Shown one piece after another: positions 35,863 to 47,684 of a stretch of 64,000 bases of DNA. Each line of letters opens with the position of its first letter. The stretch's first letter is position 1. The stretch covers positions 1 to 64,000 of the forward strand of contig WOGZ01000012.1 in NCBI GenBank assembly GCA_009733775.1, written 5' to 3'. Source of the stretch: Alectoria sarmentosa. Its lineage: Eukaryota > Ascomycota > Lecanoromycetes > Lecanorales > Parmeliaceae. The translations under genes and the position numbers were made by a program. The notes beneath the pieces were generated by a model. The model was not told where the DNA came from and ran no database searches. It saw only the letters and a list, made by a program, of their open reading frames with translations.

Positions 35863-36400
35863 CTAAGCCTAAGCATAACATTACTGCCGAGACACTATGT
35901 TGTCCCGAGTACCTTCAACGACTATATGTCGACGATGGTCCTCTGATTGCCCAGAATGCTGGAACATCCACACGGCTTGCTATGCTTTCCGATAAAGGGA
36001 TTTAGTCCGGTATCTGTCTCTTTGAAAATTCATACCTTTTCCATCTTCGCCCAGAATGATCCTTCCAAGGCTTGTTGATGCTGTATCATGTTCGTGTAGA
36101 AAATTCCATAGCACTTGATCACGGAGAAAAGCCTGGGCGCTGAAAAGATTTCACTTAGGTGGCGGCGTCGGGCCCAACGATTTGAAGTAGTCGCCCAGGT
36201 GGTCGTGCCGAGATAAACTTCGCCGTTGAATTAGGTAGATGACAGATACCTTCATACCTCGGCCCCTATTTCTCTGCGGCAGCCCCGCAAAGTCGGCTTG
36301 ATCCCCCCCCTAGAAGAAGATTCGTGAAGGCGTGTAGTACGCTTTACAAGAAGCCTAAGAATTGCATTTACTCGCCCAAAAACATTCCCACGATTTCAGA
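35863..36400. other. Intergenic, no supported gene
   Basis: Contains a second occurrence of aacattactgccga (35878) that also occurs at 35379 inside the neighbouring gene. Otherwise nothing recognised. It includes the promoter of the methyltransferase. Confidence 0.4.
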
Positions 36401-37361
36401 ATGACAGTACCACAAAATCTCCAACCGGACAAAGAACGACCCAGCAAAGATGTCGATTGGTACCACCCTGATGTCCAGAGTAACATCGGGCCAGAAATGC
36501 GAGATCTGCTATTGAACTATAGCAAAATCCCGGCAGACGACTTGGTCGCTCATATAACCAAGGTGGTTTGTCTACCCCGAACCACCGTCCGCTCGTGATA
36601 AACCTCCACCTTGCTAAGAGTTTTCGCAACAACAGCGCGATTCTGCGTGGGAGATATGTCCGTATCCTACCGTCGGCATGCTCCTCTTCCTCGACTTCGG
36701 CATCAAATGCACGGCCCTCCCTGAGCCACGAACTCGGCTTCACGACTCTATCCTGCACACCCTGATGCAAGGCGGCAAGCTTCTCGATGTCGGGTGCATG
36801 TTTGGGCAAGACATGCGAAAAATGGTCTACGAAGGTGCGCCTGTGTCGAGTGTCTACGGGACCGATCTGCGGGGTGATTATTGTTCGCTGGGTTACGCGC
36901 TGTTCAAAGATGAGGCCACCATTCCCTCGGAGCACTTCATCGCGGCGGATATAATGGACCCGGCCAGCCCATTGTGCCGTTTTGACGGCGACCTGGACGT
37001 CATCACGGCCAAAGATGTTCTCCATTGTTTCGACTATCCGACCCAGATCAAGCTCGCGATGCGCTTCGTTGCGCTTCTCAAACCGCGGCCAGGCTCCCGG
37101 GCCGTAGGCCAGGTTCTCGCACACGTAAGCGCTGGCAATTACTCCACCGAGTTTGGAACCGCGGATTTGGCCAACATGTTCCTTCATAATGATGAGAGCT
37201 TCGCGAAGATGTGGGAAGAGGTGGGGGTGAAGACGGGAACTCGGTGGCGGGTGGAAAGCAGGATGTGGAAGATCAGGCCGGCCTTTGAGCCAGTGCAAAA
37301 GCCGGGACAGCCTCGGGGGCCAGATAGTCGAGCTTTATTGTTTGCTGTAGAGAGACTGTGA
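36401..37361 (+). CDS. Class I SAM-dependent methyltransferase
   Basis: Exons 36401-36562 and 36636-37361 join in phase 0 (ITK-RDSAWEICPYPTVG) to give 295 residues. Motif I is KLLDVGCMFGQD (about residues 98-109), followed by VYGTDLRGDY (motif II acid, SAM ribose binding). The N-terminal signature, aromatic residues then WEICPYPTVGMLLFL, is typical of a fungal methyltransferase family found near specialised-metabolite genes. DVITAKDVLHCFD is the motif-IV region. No defect seen. The AflR-like pseudogene lies 110 bp downstream on the opposite strand (tail to tail), and an MFS gene follows. The acceptor is unknown. Confidence 0.85.
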
Positions 37362-37470
37362 AAGGTACTTGGTATGATATACAGCAGGTAATATTATATC
37401 ATTGGGCGGGTGCCTCTCTGGAGGGCTCTGGATGGACGCGTCTGCTTTATATGATGTTCCAATAACTCAG

Positions 37471-38358
37471 TCACCTAGACCAAGACCCTGGCCCCTCTCT
37501 GCTCTCCTTTTCCACAAAAAGGACCAACTCCCTATCCACCCTCGGCATCAATAGACGAAAATGATCAATGTCCCGGCCCGTCCACAGTCCTGCTTCGATG
37601 GCAGGGCCGGCTCCGTCACCATTTCCCACCAAATCATCGTCCTCTCTCTTCTCAGCTTTGGCTGCCAGATCACTCAGCAGTCTTTACGTCTCCACGCACG
37701 TCTCCCGCCGCTGTTGTACCGTCAGCTTCAGCATCAGTGCGTACACAGCGCCGGAGTTCGAGGCCGGGATATCGTACATGCCTAGGGCTAATGGGGCATG
37801 GCTCATGTTCTCTGTAGGTGTGATGGCGTGAGGATGTTTGCCAAGGGATGTGAAGAGCTGACTAAATATTGCGAAGGCGGTGGCGGCGAGGCTGAGACCT
37901 AGAGAATTCTCGGTGCAGGAAAGACAAGTGAAGAATTTGTTGCTGGCATCGAGGAGGGTGCTGGTGTTGGTGAGGAAGGTATCGAGGGTAGAGAGGATGG
38001 AAGAGGGTGAGGAAGGCGAAAGGGAAATAAAGGAGGCCGAGAGAGTGACGAGGCAGGCGCAAGCGGTGGAGGATGTAGCGGAGTACCAGAAATCAGGCTT
38101 TGAGCCGCCTGGTGGACAGTGCGTGCAGGAGGAAAGGGTGGTATTGCACGGTTCTGATGGAGAGACGGAGCTTCTCTCCCAGTCGTGAGACGAGTTGTAA
38201 AGGTCGTCTGGAAGGGATGGGTTGTTAGCAAGGAAGCTGTCTGGTGTGGAGAGGTTGGCCAAACTGGCATGGCCGAGGAGGCCAAGGCTATTCCCTGTCA
38301 TGGACTGCAAAGACAATTCAATTCGTGATCCATGCGAATTGGAGATTGAATGGCCCAT
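37471..38358 (-). pseudogene. AflR-like transcription factor, truncated by in-frame TAA
   Basis: The frame from 38358 reads a Ser/Leu-rich region, then TACACLVTLSASFISLSP, LDTFLTNTSTLLDASNKFF and CLSCTENSLGLSLAATAFAI. This pattern matches the C-terminal regulatory domain of AflR-type Zn2Cys6 factors. It stops at TAA (37686-37684) after RRETCVET. In the same frame it then continues RLLSDLAAKAEKREDDDLVG for about 70 further codons to TGA at 37473-37471, the normal end of the family. The TAA is one C-to-T step from CAA (Gln). A zinc cluster is not visible upstream: a stop precedes the first Met, and the frames at 38563-38946 carry no C-x2-C-x6-C. Both ends therefore look damaged. The AflR assignment is by pattern only. 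Confidence 0.6.
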
Positions 38359-40038
38359 TTAAATCTTCACTGGCGCTACTGGTAGTAACGAAAGTTGTCA
38401 AGAGATTGGCCGGATTTGGTCAAAGACAAGAACCATGACGGCTCGGTCGATGTTTGTAGAGATGGTTGATGGCGCTGCTGATTTGCTAGATTCGAACATT
38501 CGATATCAAACATATTGGCACACGGTGTAGTCGAGCGCCTTTCTTCTCTGACGTTGAGCGCCTCAACGGATGCCTTGGCCATGACTGCCCCTCCTTCCCT
38601 TCGCCGTTGAAGCCGCAAGCTTGAACCATTCTTCGAACCAAGCGCTTTCCCAGTCCGCGATGTCAGCTCGTAGTAGCACTCCCTCCAATTGACTTGGCAG
38701 CGCAGACATGGCTGATCTCGAGAGTATTAGAGCTTGGGATTGGTGGCAGGATAGACAGGCTGCACGTCCCTGAGGAGTTCGCAGCGTGGAAGATAAATAT
38801 GGCGGACCATTCGTGATTGTCGTTTCCAGAGCGTAAGGGAGTGTCGAGCTTGGATGCAGAGACGAGAAGGTCAGCAATGGGGTGCTGAGTGCAAGTGGGA
38901 GGAACTGACTACTTCTCTTATTCCCCGGAACCAAACAAGACGTCATGTCTCGTCATGAAAAGACTCGCCGAGAGGAGCTGAAGTAATGTTCATGAGTAAG
39001 GCTATGAAATACATTTGGTCGAAAAGAACTTTCAGCTCCTGCAAGCTAGGGACCAAAGCTAAGAGGATCCCTCACGTCCTTCCACTACCAAAGCAGTCGG
39101 CATCACACAGCTCTGTTAATATTCCATTTGCATTGCCAGAGATACCTCACACCCTTGACGGCTAAACTAGAAAAGTCCGTTTTCTGCAGAATTGGCTTAC
39201 ATCACAGCAATTCTGACCTGCGTTCCAGGGGGTCTCTCACACCCTTCGCTATTAGGTCCGCTCCCTGCAGGATTGCGTCAAAACAAATCAACTTCGATAT
39301 GCGCAATTGAAGAATAGGTTATCTAGTCGAGCGGGGATCTGCGTAATTTCGATCATGGAAGTGGCAGCGATCGGCGTGATGTTTTCTGGCGGCTTCAGCA
39401 GGATCATGAGTCTCATAAGCTCGGCTTGCCTTTCATGTGTCGTGTCATTGGCTTGCATTATTGTCTACTCCTTATCGTGCCGTTACCGCCATCAAGCGCC
39501 GTGCCCACCCAACGCTTCTTTAGTACGCAAACTTGATGAACAACATCCAATGATAATCTTGCATGGTGCGAATGCGGGATTAAATGCGGCGAAGCAGGTG
39601 CGTGAGGTTCTGCGACTTTTCGGGCTTTTGGAGGGGCCTGAGCTGCAAGCCGATGCTTCGGGCCCGGAAATCGACCTTCCATTTGTTAAATTTGAATGTA
39701 AGGGCACCCGTCCTGCATTCGGCTACATCATGATGCTACATGAAAACGTCACAGTACATCACCACTCTTACATGGAGTGTGCAAGTTAGCCGAGCAAGTC
39801 ACATCTTGGAATACTTCTGCATGTGCTCTCTCGTCGTCTTCCCTGCGGTTCTAAAGTCTGAGGCCTCGCAGCCGTTCAATTGAGCTCCCAACTGCAACTG
39901 GACTACACTGCATGAAAACTGGTTAGAAAACAATGGAGGGGACCAATGATAGTCCAAAGGTATCCGCCCGCATTTGACAGCCTGTGCTGCATTATGAGGG
40001 GCTGACAGGAAGTTGCCTCAATTCAGGAGCTGCACAAA
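38359..40038. other. Intergenic with degenerate repeats and weak frames
   Basis: Frames at 38563-38946 (minus) and 39307-39789 (plus) lack domains. On the minus strand near 39460-39290 a segment starting MQANDTTHERQAELMRLM and ending ARLDNLFFNC reads like a protein C terminus but has no supported upstream exon. The repeat units at 39125-39290 belong to the family also seen at 6428-6715. Confidence 0.4.
39125..39290. repeat. Second locus of the 65-90 bp degenerate repeat
   Basis: Two units with the order tttgcattgcc / tctgcagaattgg, then acctgcgttcc, tcacacccttcgctattag and gtccg, similar to the cluster near 6.5 kb. Copies at the two loci share element order more than exact sequence. Confidence 0.55.
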
Positions 40039-41997
40039 ATGAAGGAGGACCGAAAAACCCAGATCGTTCCTGGTACCGAGATCATGGTCGATGCTGGAGA
40101 CCATCACTTTGTCAAGTCTGCAGGCGATCGCGTACTTGTGCCTCAACCTTCGAGCGATCCTCACGACCCACTGGTAAGAGTCCCTTGGCCATCGGTGCAC
40201 CTACGCTCCTCGAAATACAATCCGCTGACGTGATAATGCTTGAAGAATTGGGATCTGTTTTGGAAAACCTCAACCACAGCCTCCGCGACCCTTTTCTCCT
40301 TTGCCCAGGGTTTTGGTCCCCTGGCCATCGCACCCATGTTTCCTATGCTGGCACAAGAGTTCAAGTCGGATGTACCCAGTGTGGTACAATTCACGGGTGT
40401 TTCGATTCTCGTCTTGGGATTCAGTAACTTTATTTGGTATCAGGCCCTCATCCTATGGACGAGCAGCCACTTGTGTAGGTACTGATTAATTTTCTACTCA
40501 AGGATCCCGTTGAGTTCTACTTTTGGTCGTCGTCCAGTCCTCCTGGCATCAACACTTGTTTCTCTCGGTAGTTCGATCTGGAAAGCAAAGGCGACAACGT
40601 ATGGTAGTTTCATGGGCGCATGCGTACTCAATGGTCTCGGAGCTGGTCCCGGTGAGGTGTGGTAACGCTTGACACTTTCTACCATTGCGACACCGCTGAA
40701 GATCACAACAGACATTACAGCCTCAGATTATAACGGATTACATTTTTTTACATGACCGGGGAAAATACAACACCTTGTACTTTGCCTCATATTTCGGATC
40801 GTTGTCCGTACGTAGCAGCTACCTTATTCCCGTTCAGAAATTGAATGAATATCTAGCTCTCCCCCGTTGTCGCTGGACTTCTAGCCCAACACACCGGCTG
40901 GCGCAACTTTTGGTGGCTGAATGTCGCTCTCCTAGGAGCTGTATTCTTCGCGTCCCTGTTCGCCTTCCCGGAGACCAAATGGCTTCGTCACCGCGCCAAC
41001 GACATTCAGACCGAAACGCGTCAGCCATCAAATCACTCTTTAGCAACAGATCCAGAAATCAACGGCAAAATGAGTGCTCCTAACCAGGAAAAAGGGATGG
41101 CTAATCAGTCTGGCACATTCGTGAATTCCTCAAGACTGCAAGGGAAACCCGGGAGGAAGCAGTTCAACCTGTTCCAGCCGAATTCGCAAGCTCTGAAGAC
41201 TCTTCTCATGGAACTTCGGACTCCCTTCATGCTGTTCGCTTTCCCGATTGTCGATTTTGCTTCTTTGGTCGTTACTTTCAGCGCCTCATCATTTTTGATA
41301 GTAAATCTGACTCAATCGCAAGCCTTCTCCGAGTCACCCTACCGATACACTCCGCAAACGATTGGGTTCTTCAATTTCGCAGTCGTCACGGGTTTGTTTT
41401 TGGGATTGGGAACCGCGGGGCCGCTTAACGATTGGATGAGCATGCGTGCAACAAAGCGCAATAAGGGGATTCGGGAACCTGAAATGCGTTTGCCTGCTAT
41501 GATTCCTTACACGATGATTATGATCTTGGGAAACTTTGTGGTGGGATTTGGGTACCAGTATCATTGGGATTGGAGGGTTCGTCCTCTTATTCTACTTCTT
41601 CCTTTGCTGTCTTGGTTCCCAAAACTGTCAGTCGGAGAAAGAAAGGATTTCTCGTGCTGACAGGCGTGCTTCCTCAATTCAGGCAATCGTCATCGTTGGT
41701 TACACCTGCGCTGGTATCCAAGTTGCATCCCTCCCAGCCATTGCTTCCACCTACGCCATCGACTCCTACAAGCCAGTCACAGGCTCCCTCTTCGTCAACG
41801 TCACCGTCACCAAAAACCTTTGGGGCTACGGCCTTTCACGCTTCATCACGGAATGGAGTATAGCAGACGGTTTTGTTGCTCCGTTTATGACGAACATGTG
41901 TTTGACGGCGTTGTGGTGTCTTTGCGGGGTGTGGTTCTGGTACAAAGGGAAGGCGATGAGACTCCGGACGAAGGAATCCAAGATTCATGACATGTAG
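40039..41997 (+). CDS. Major facilitator superfamily transporter
   Basis: Six exons, 40039-40173, 40246-40436, 40503-40656, 40712-40807, 40857-41576 and 41683-41997, join in phase to 536 residues. Key blocks are NWDLFWKTS before helix 1, ATLFSFAQGFGPLAIAP, the loop motif STFGRRPVLLAS (G-x-x-x-G-R-R family), ITDYIFLHDRGKYNTLYF, GWRNFWWLN and FPETKW, then a long central cytoplasmic loop and six more helices. This is the layout of fungal drug/proton antiporter-like transporters. Splice sites are all GT..AG and no defect was found. It lies between the truncated AflR-like gene and the receptor gene, consistent with an exporter or importer in a specialised-metabolism locus. The substrate is unknown. 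Confidence 0.9.
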
Positions 41998-43366
41998 ACT
42001 TGAAGGATGTGTCCATCTGGAACGGTCAAAGTCGTGGCCTGTGGATTATGGATACTACCAATGGGAGCCCTGCTAGTAGATTTAATTTGCGTAATATGCA
42101 ACAATGAGGTAAAAACATGCCAGAGTGTTAAGTTTAGCCGAATTCAAACGCACGGTGGGAACCCTAACAGAAAAGGGCAGCACTATTGATCAAGCAGCAT
42201 CTTACGCAGATTCCCGTCTCTGTTCTTTGGTGATCCAGTCACATGGATCAGATAGTCGTGCAGGCTGATCACGGCTTTTCCTTGATCTGCAATACATTTC
42301 CGTAGATCAGCGGCGGGGAGAAGAGGTGATAAGGAATGTGGCAAACGATTGGGCATAATATATTCCGGTCGAAAGAGAATGTCCCCGTTGTGAGTTTGAT
42401 AGGCTAGCTTGGAGTACTTCGCGCACGGCCCGCATGGGATAGGGTCACGGCCGACGGGAGCGATCATTGGCACTAGTCTATCTCGCGGCCGTCATGATGC
42501 GCACCAACCAAATGATTCCCAAATGTCGTCCAGTCATTGCTACAACATACACTTGCTTCCCTTGGAGAGGTCGGATGACTACTCGGGGTGAAATGGCTTT
42601 GGGGAGGTGAAGTGGATCACCTAGTCGACCAGTTCTTCTTCAAAGTTTCAACGCAGACACACCCGGATGTCAATGTTTGTTGAAGAGAGAACTCTACAGC
42701 TAATCGAGGAGAGTAGGTAGTCAGTCAATAACCCAGAAGACTGTGATGAAAAGCTTTGAGTGCCGACTCATCAAAGTTGATGGAGAGAATACGCCATGAG
42801 TATTTTCGTGGCCAGTGCAGTATATCTCGCGCTCCCTGAGCCTGCTTTGCAAGAATCTTTTTGCTGTGTTGCTAGTACAGAAATTCTGTCCGGTGCCCTT
42901 GGTAGCGGTCCGTGCAATCAGCTTGATCCAGTGTTTCAGAAAATGAGATGGGCTATTGAAAGCGGACAGGCTTACGGCATCTGTATGCATCGCAGCTAAG
43001 TCCGACTATCGTGCAGGATACAATAAGTAAGCCTACAAAACTTCCTCAATCACGGGGTCCTTCCATTTTGCGCAGATCGACCTTTTCCCGAACAAGAGAC
43101 ATGCAGGTTTAGCCTCGAGGCAACACTAGCAGCCTTTCCTACTCCTGTTTACACTTCATCATCAACGTATCTCAATCACAAAGTAGCCTCGTCTTCTCGG
43201 ATTTTCGTCGTCAAAGTCAAAGGGGTTTCCGCTTCCTCCAAACTCTCACACAGCAAGTCTTCATGCAGAATACGAGACAGTCCCAGTCTTTCTCTTCATT
43301 GGAAATATTTCCTCAATCCAGTTTCTGAGGTTTACATTATCTTTCGGTATCAACTTACTAATAACC
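41998..43366. other. Intergenic, weak frames only
   Basis: A minus-strand frame at 42183-42473 (96 codons, with CGPC) and a plus-strand frame at 42796-42999 (start SIFVASAVYLALPEPA) are the best candidates, but neither has a domain or a partner exon. The latter could be the tail of a decayed fungal regulator. Confidence 0.35.
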
Positions 43367-44965
43367 ATGCTGTTGTCGCGGGTAACACCTCCACAAGCTG
43401 AACTTGGCAGTCTGCCATCCCCCCCTGGAATCACGGTAAACTTGAACCATCCAGACACGAACCTTTACAGATACAACGTTGCTTCCCAAGTGCTCTGTTA
43501 CATTCTCGTCGGAGCAAGCGTGCTAACAAGGACCTATACCAAAATCTTTATAAAACGAACACTCGGGGCCGAAGACTGTAAACTTGCCCAATTCCGTCTT
43601 TTCACCACCTGAGAAGCTGATCAGTGGCAGACACTTGCCTACTGGCATGGGTTGGTCTCTGTCTCTCTTAACATGTCGAGATTACCATCTTACATTCTCT
43701 AGTTGCTCGCGGCTACATTTAGCGGCATAGCCCTAGGATGTGAGTGAATTTCTGAAGTGTCAGACTTGGAAGCTCGGTGTTATACTCCGTTCCACCATAC
43801 TAAGGAACCACAGGCAACCAGTACCGTGGCGGTTCTCATCAATGGGACGTTCCTGCGAGCTATGCAAAATCATATTTTCGAGTCAGTCGTCTCTTTTTAC
43901 CTTGCCGCTCCCCAGAACGCCTAACTAACGAATTTTTTATCAGCTTCAGTACTTCTCACAGCTGGTTTACTATGGCGCCGCTTTCTTCACCAAGACCTCA
44001 ATCCTCTGCCTGATTGCACGAATCTTTGCCCCGCATCGCAGAGCAGTCTTCCTCACACGGGTGATCATCGTCATCATGGCTCTTTATTACACGCCGGCTT
44101 TCTTCATCAAGGTCTTCAGGTGTAATCCGATCCACAAAGCCTGGGATACCATGGCCCCAGGAGATTGCATTACCACCGAGTCGACCATCTTTGTCGCGGA
44201 TTGTACCACCAGTATCGTGACCGATCTAGCTATCTTAGTACTACCGATGCCTTTAGTGTGGCAGCTGGAAACTTCGTTGAAACGCGAGTTACGAATCATG
44301 GTGGTTTTTGCAGGTGGCACATTGTAGGTCCACCCTTTCTGGGCCCGTAGCCTCTGGTCCCAGCTTACACATCGAATAGCGCTGACTTCATCTAGAGCTT
44401 GTGCGGCAAACATAGCTCGGACCATACAGAACTATACGTTGAATCCTGAAGATGCTACCTATTCGATCGAAGTGATCATGCTATGGGCGTATGTGGTCTT
44501 GCCCTCGGCGTCGAAGTCCTGACTAGCTGATTACATCCGAATAGTATTGCAGAGGTAAATCTCGGGCTCATCTGCAGCTGTCTGCCCATCCTTCCCGCTT
44601 TTTATCAACACATGTTCCGATCAACGAGAAAGCCGACCTCCAATATCTCCAGCTACCATCGACTAAAGGTTCTCAATACAAGTACCTCTGCTGTTCAGCG
44701 AGCAAACTTGAGTCCGGGACAAGCGCAAACCGAAGCGGCGGCTCATGACGAGCATACAGTGGCGAGCCATATTGCGGGGGGACTTTCGTATACTGCTCGC
44801 GGCGGGTCCAATTGGGTTGAGAAGAATCAAACATCTTGGAATGGTGGTGGTATCTTGAAGACCGTGGACGTGAGTCAGACTGGAATTTCGGCCCCCAAAT
44901 CGGCGAACTTACCTAGAGCATACCTCGGCGTTTCTCGACCCATGAGACGTTCGCAGGAGGCTTGA
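43367..44965 (+). CDS. PTH11-like rhodopsin-domain membrane protein
   Basis: Seven exons, 43367-43577, 43625-43650, 43703-43739, 43814-43881, 43944-44323, 44396-44488 and 44545-44965, join with consistent phases to 411 residues. The seven-helix fungal rhodopsin-like domain is evident: TYTKIFIKRTLGAED, GIALGCNQYRGGSHQWDVP, QLVYYGAAFFTKTSILCL, CNPIHKAWDTMAPGDC (the conserved Cys-rich loop), VTDLAILVLPMPLVWQL, ARTIQNYTL and AEVNLGLICSCLPILP, followed by a polar cytoplasmic tail. Exon 2 has only 26 bases, so automatic prediction is likely to miss it. Such proteins are candidate receptors in plant-associated fungi. No CFEM domain is present. The ligand is unknown. Confidence 0.85.
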
Positions 44966-45731
44966 GATGTAGCTCGGCAGGAAGTCAATGAGTTGTAATA
45001 ACGAACGGAAGGAGAAAACTAATCGATGCACTGGCGCATTCGTTGGCATCGTGAGGCGCGCCCCTTGGATCCGAAATGATGATCCCGCACCACTGTAATA
45101 CAAGACCGGTGCTTCAAAAAGATGTTACTTGCTTCTCGATGACTACTGCCCATGATTGCGCAAGACGCTGTTTCCGGTCGGAGACAGCGGTGAGAGAGGG
45201 TGCCGATAGTAGGAAGCGGGTAATGCACAGTAGGTACGACAATGTCCAACCGGCGCGGTGGATGGATGAATGATAGGAAGCATGTATGATCGATCTATGG
45301 AGTTGGGCCCATGAGGAATAAGACCAAATGGTTAACAAGGGACTAGGCTCCATAGCTAGATAGGTAAGTAGCAAAACTGCATAGCAAAATCAGACGTAAG
45401 AAATATGCAGGGAATGAGCTAGACGTCCGAACAGATGCGTCATGGGTGATTATCCCACGGTTGCATCAAATAGCTCACTTTACAACTGCGCTTCCCCCCC
45501 CTCCAACCCTCCTCTCCCGGGCGTGAATCTCTCCGTCTTCGGACTTGGAGAACACGGTTCTCGCGTACGAAGCCTTTCATGAATAGTGCCGGGGCTACCC
45601 ACCAATCAAATCACCTGCATCTCCTCAATATCCCCAGGATGGAGAGCCCTAACCCTATGATCTACGCTAGTCAGATGCTGGTCTTCTGGGCCCAACGAAA
45701 AGAATATAATAAGTTGGTCACATGACGCAAG
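44966..45731. other. Intergenic, promoter of HET gene
   Basis: No gene supported. Short frames on both strands lack domains. Confidence 0.45.
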
Positions 45732-47684
45732 ATGAAGACTTTCGTTTGCGAAGCCTGCTGGACCGGCATCTTCAACACGAAAGCGATCCAAAAGTTCTGG
45801 GTCCAAGAAAGCCGTGACTTCTGCTACACCACCACATGGGCACGGATTGTCCAGTCGGCGGGAAATGCGTGCACCTGGTGCGGTTTCTTGTCGTCCGTCC
45901 TGCCGTCTCCAGACACTCCTCAATGGCCCAACAATTGGAGCCCAACGACAGACTTGTTGATCATCATAGAGGAAGCCGGCTTGGTGGAAAACACGAATCC
46001 CCGAGGGTTGAACCAATGTCAAATCGACTTCGGTTCCGAAGGCTCCCCGCGCGATTGGCACATTGAGATAGACCTGTTCGTCGATGACCCTGACGACTCT
46101 GCTGGTATCATTACCGCTCGGCCCTTACAGTCAAGACTCGATTCAGCCGAAGCGTACTCGCAGATCTCACAGTGGTTGGACCAATGCAAGAACCATATGG
46201 ATTGCAGCGGAGTGTCGTTGTACGCCGACTTACCGTCCAGGCTTGTTGAAGTGGCACCGGCAAATTTACCGTGCTTGCCTCGTCTTCAATCTACAATGGG
46301 CCTGAAAGGCTCGTATCTGGCTCTTTCATACTTTTGGGGCTCCAATCAGCCCTATGTTCTGACGACCAAGAATCTCGAGGTCTTGATGCGAGAGCTGGAG
46401 ATTAGGCTGCTCCCACGGACGATATCGGATGCCATTGAAGTCACCAAAACTCTAGGTTTCAAGTATCTCTGGGTAGATGCATTGTGTATAATGCAAGATT
46501 CTACCGAAGCAGCCGCGCAACAAGACATGGAACAGGAGCTTGCGACGATGGATCAAGTTTACAAAAACGCTACCGTGACAATTGTCGCAGCGTGTGCCCC
46601 GTCCGCCACGGATGGCTTTCTCGAAGACCGGCCTGGGTCAGGACAGAAACGCTTTGACATCCCATGCAGACTCGGTCCGGAGAAGTTTTTTGTCGCCCAT
46701 ATCCAGGAGCACATCATGTACAATGACATGAGAGAGCCCATAAGCGCACGAGCCTGGGCTTTCCAAGAACAGCTCATTTCCCCACGCCTGCTGATCTACG
46801 CCTCCCACACCTTACAGTGGCAATGTCGCACGCTAACGTGCAACCTGGGCGCATCCTACCACTACCCGAGCCCCAGCGCTGCCCCCCGCCTGCCGTCCCT
46901 GCAGAATTTGCTTCTCGAGGGTCCAGAACAATACCACAACAGTGGTGAGCTCGGCCCCGATATCGCACATCCCATCCTACAGCATTGGCTGAGAATTGTG
47001 ATGGGGTATTCAATCCGCAAGTCCTCTCTGCCCAGCGACAAATTACCCGCTCTCTCCGCGCTCGCAGTCTCCTATGCACCCCTTTTCGGACCGGAATATT
47101 TCGCCGGCATCTGGGCCAGATCCGCCGTGCAGCAACTCTGCTGGCGCGGCCCGGACAGCCACGTCTTCTTCACACGACCAGATCGGTACCGAGCGCCCTC
47201 GTGGTCATGGGCCGCCCTTGACGGAAACGTCTACTTCCCCTCGTTCCTCATGACTCACAACGCCAGCGTTTGCGCCCCGTATCATCACTTTGAAATCGTT
47301 GAATGGCAAACTCAACTCAAGGCCCCCAACCTTCCCTGCGGCGAAGTGACGGCCGGGAACCTGCTTGTCAGAACGGTCTTGAGAGACGCCACCTTCGATC
47401 CATCAAGCTCGCCCGCTATACGATTCGACGCAGCTCCATCGTCGTCTGATCTAGCGCTACCAGAGACCGCTCAAGGCAGTTCCGACACGGCCGAAGATAA
47501 TTTCACTCGACCTGTCCGTTGTCTCGCTATGTATTGCAGCAATGGGCCCGATTCCTCACAGATCGGCGGTCTGATACTCGTAGAGTCGTCTGAGCATGAT
47601 GGTATGTTTCGACGTATAGGCCGGTGTAGTGCTGATATTTCCGTCTTTGAGTGTTACCCGCTCGATACTGTCAGTATCCTGTGA
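45732..47684 (+). CDS. HET-domain protein
   Basis: A single exon of 650 residues. The N terminus is cysteine-rich (CEACWTGIF, CTWCGFL), as in many HET proteins. The HET domain covers about residues 195-345 with its three blocks: YLALSYFWGS, then ISDAIEVTKTLGFKYLWVDA with LCIMQD, and finally ARAWAFQEQLISPRLLIY. A C-terminal half with RAPSWSWAALDG follows, also family-typical. HET domains trigger programmed cell death in heterokaryon incompatibility or innate-like responses. Most genomic copies have no assigned partner. No STAND or TIR neighbour is adjacent. The frame is complete and free of stops. Confidence 0.92.
   Translation: MKTFVCEACWTGIFNTKAIQKFWVQESRDFCYTTTWARIVQSAGNACTWCGFLSSVLPSPDTPQWPNNWSPTTDLLIIIEEAGLVENTNPRGLNQCQIDFGSEGSPRDWHIEIDLFVDDPDDSAGIITARPLQSRLDSAEAYSQISQWLDQCKNHMDCSGVSLYADLPSRLVEVAPANLPCLPRLQSTMGLKGSYLALSYFWGSNQPYVLTTKNLEVLMRELEIRLLPRTISDAIEVTKTLGFKYLWVDALCIMQDSTEAAAQQDMEQELATMDQVYKNATVTIVAACAPSATDGFLEDRPGSGQKRFDIPCRLGPEKFFVAHIQEHIMYNDMREPISARAWAFQEQLISPRLLIYASHTLQWQCRTLTCNLGASYHYPSPSAAPRLPSLQNLLLEGPEQYHNSGELGPDIAHPILQHWLRIVMGYSIRKSSLPSDKLPALSALAVSYAPLFGPEYFAGIWARSAVQQLCWRGPDSHVFFTRPDRYRAPSWSWAALDGNVYFPSFLMTHNASVCAPYHHFEIVEWQTQLKAPNLPCGEVTAGNLLVRTVLRDATFDPSSSPAIRFDAAPSSSDLALPETAQGSSDTAEDNFTRPVRCLAMYCSNGPDSSQIGGLILVESSEHDGMFRRIGRCSADISVFECYPLDTVSIL

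Noticed and set aside
37561..37831. Plus-strand frames opposite the AflR-like C terminus
   Set aside because: Antisense to better-supported coding sequence on the minus strand, with no domain.
39307..39789. Plus-strand frame of 160 codons with a hydrophobic N terminus
   Set aside because: Starts at a non-ATG codon, lacks a domain, and the minus strand shows equal or better coding character.
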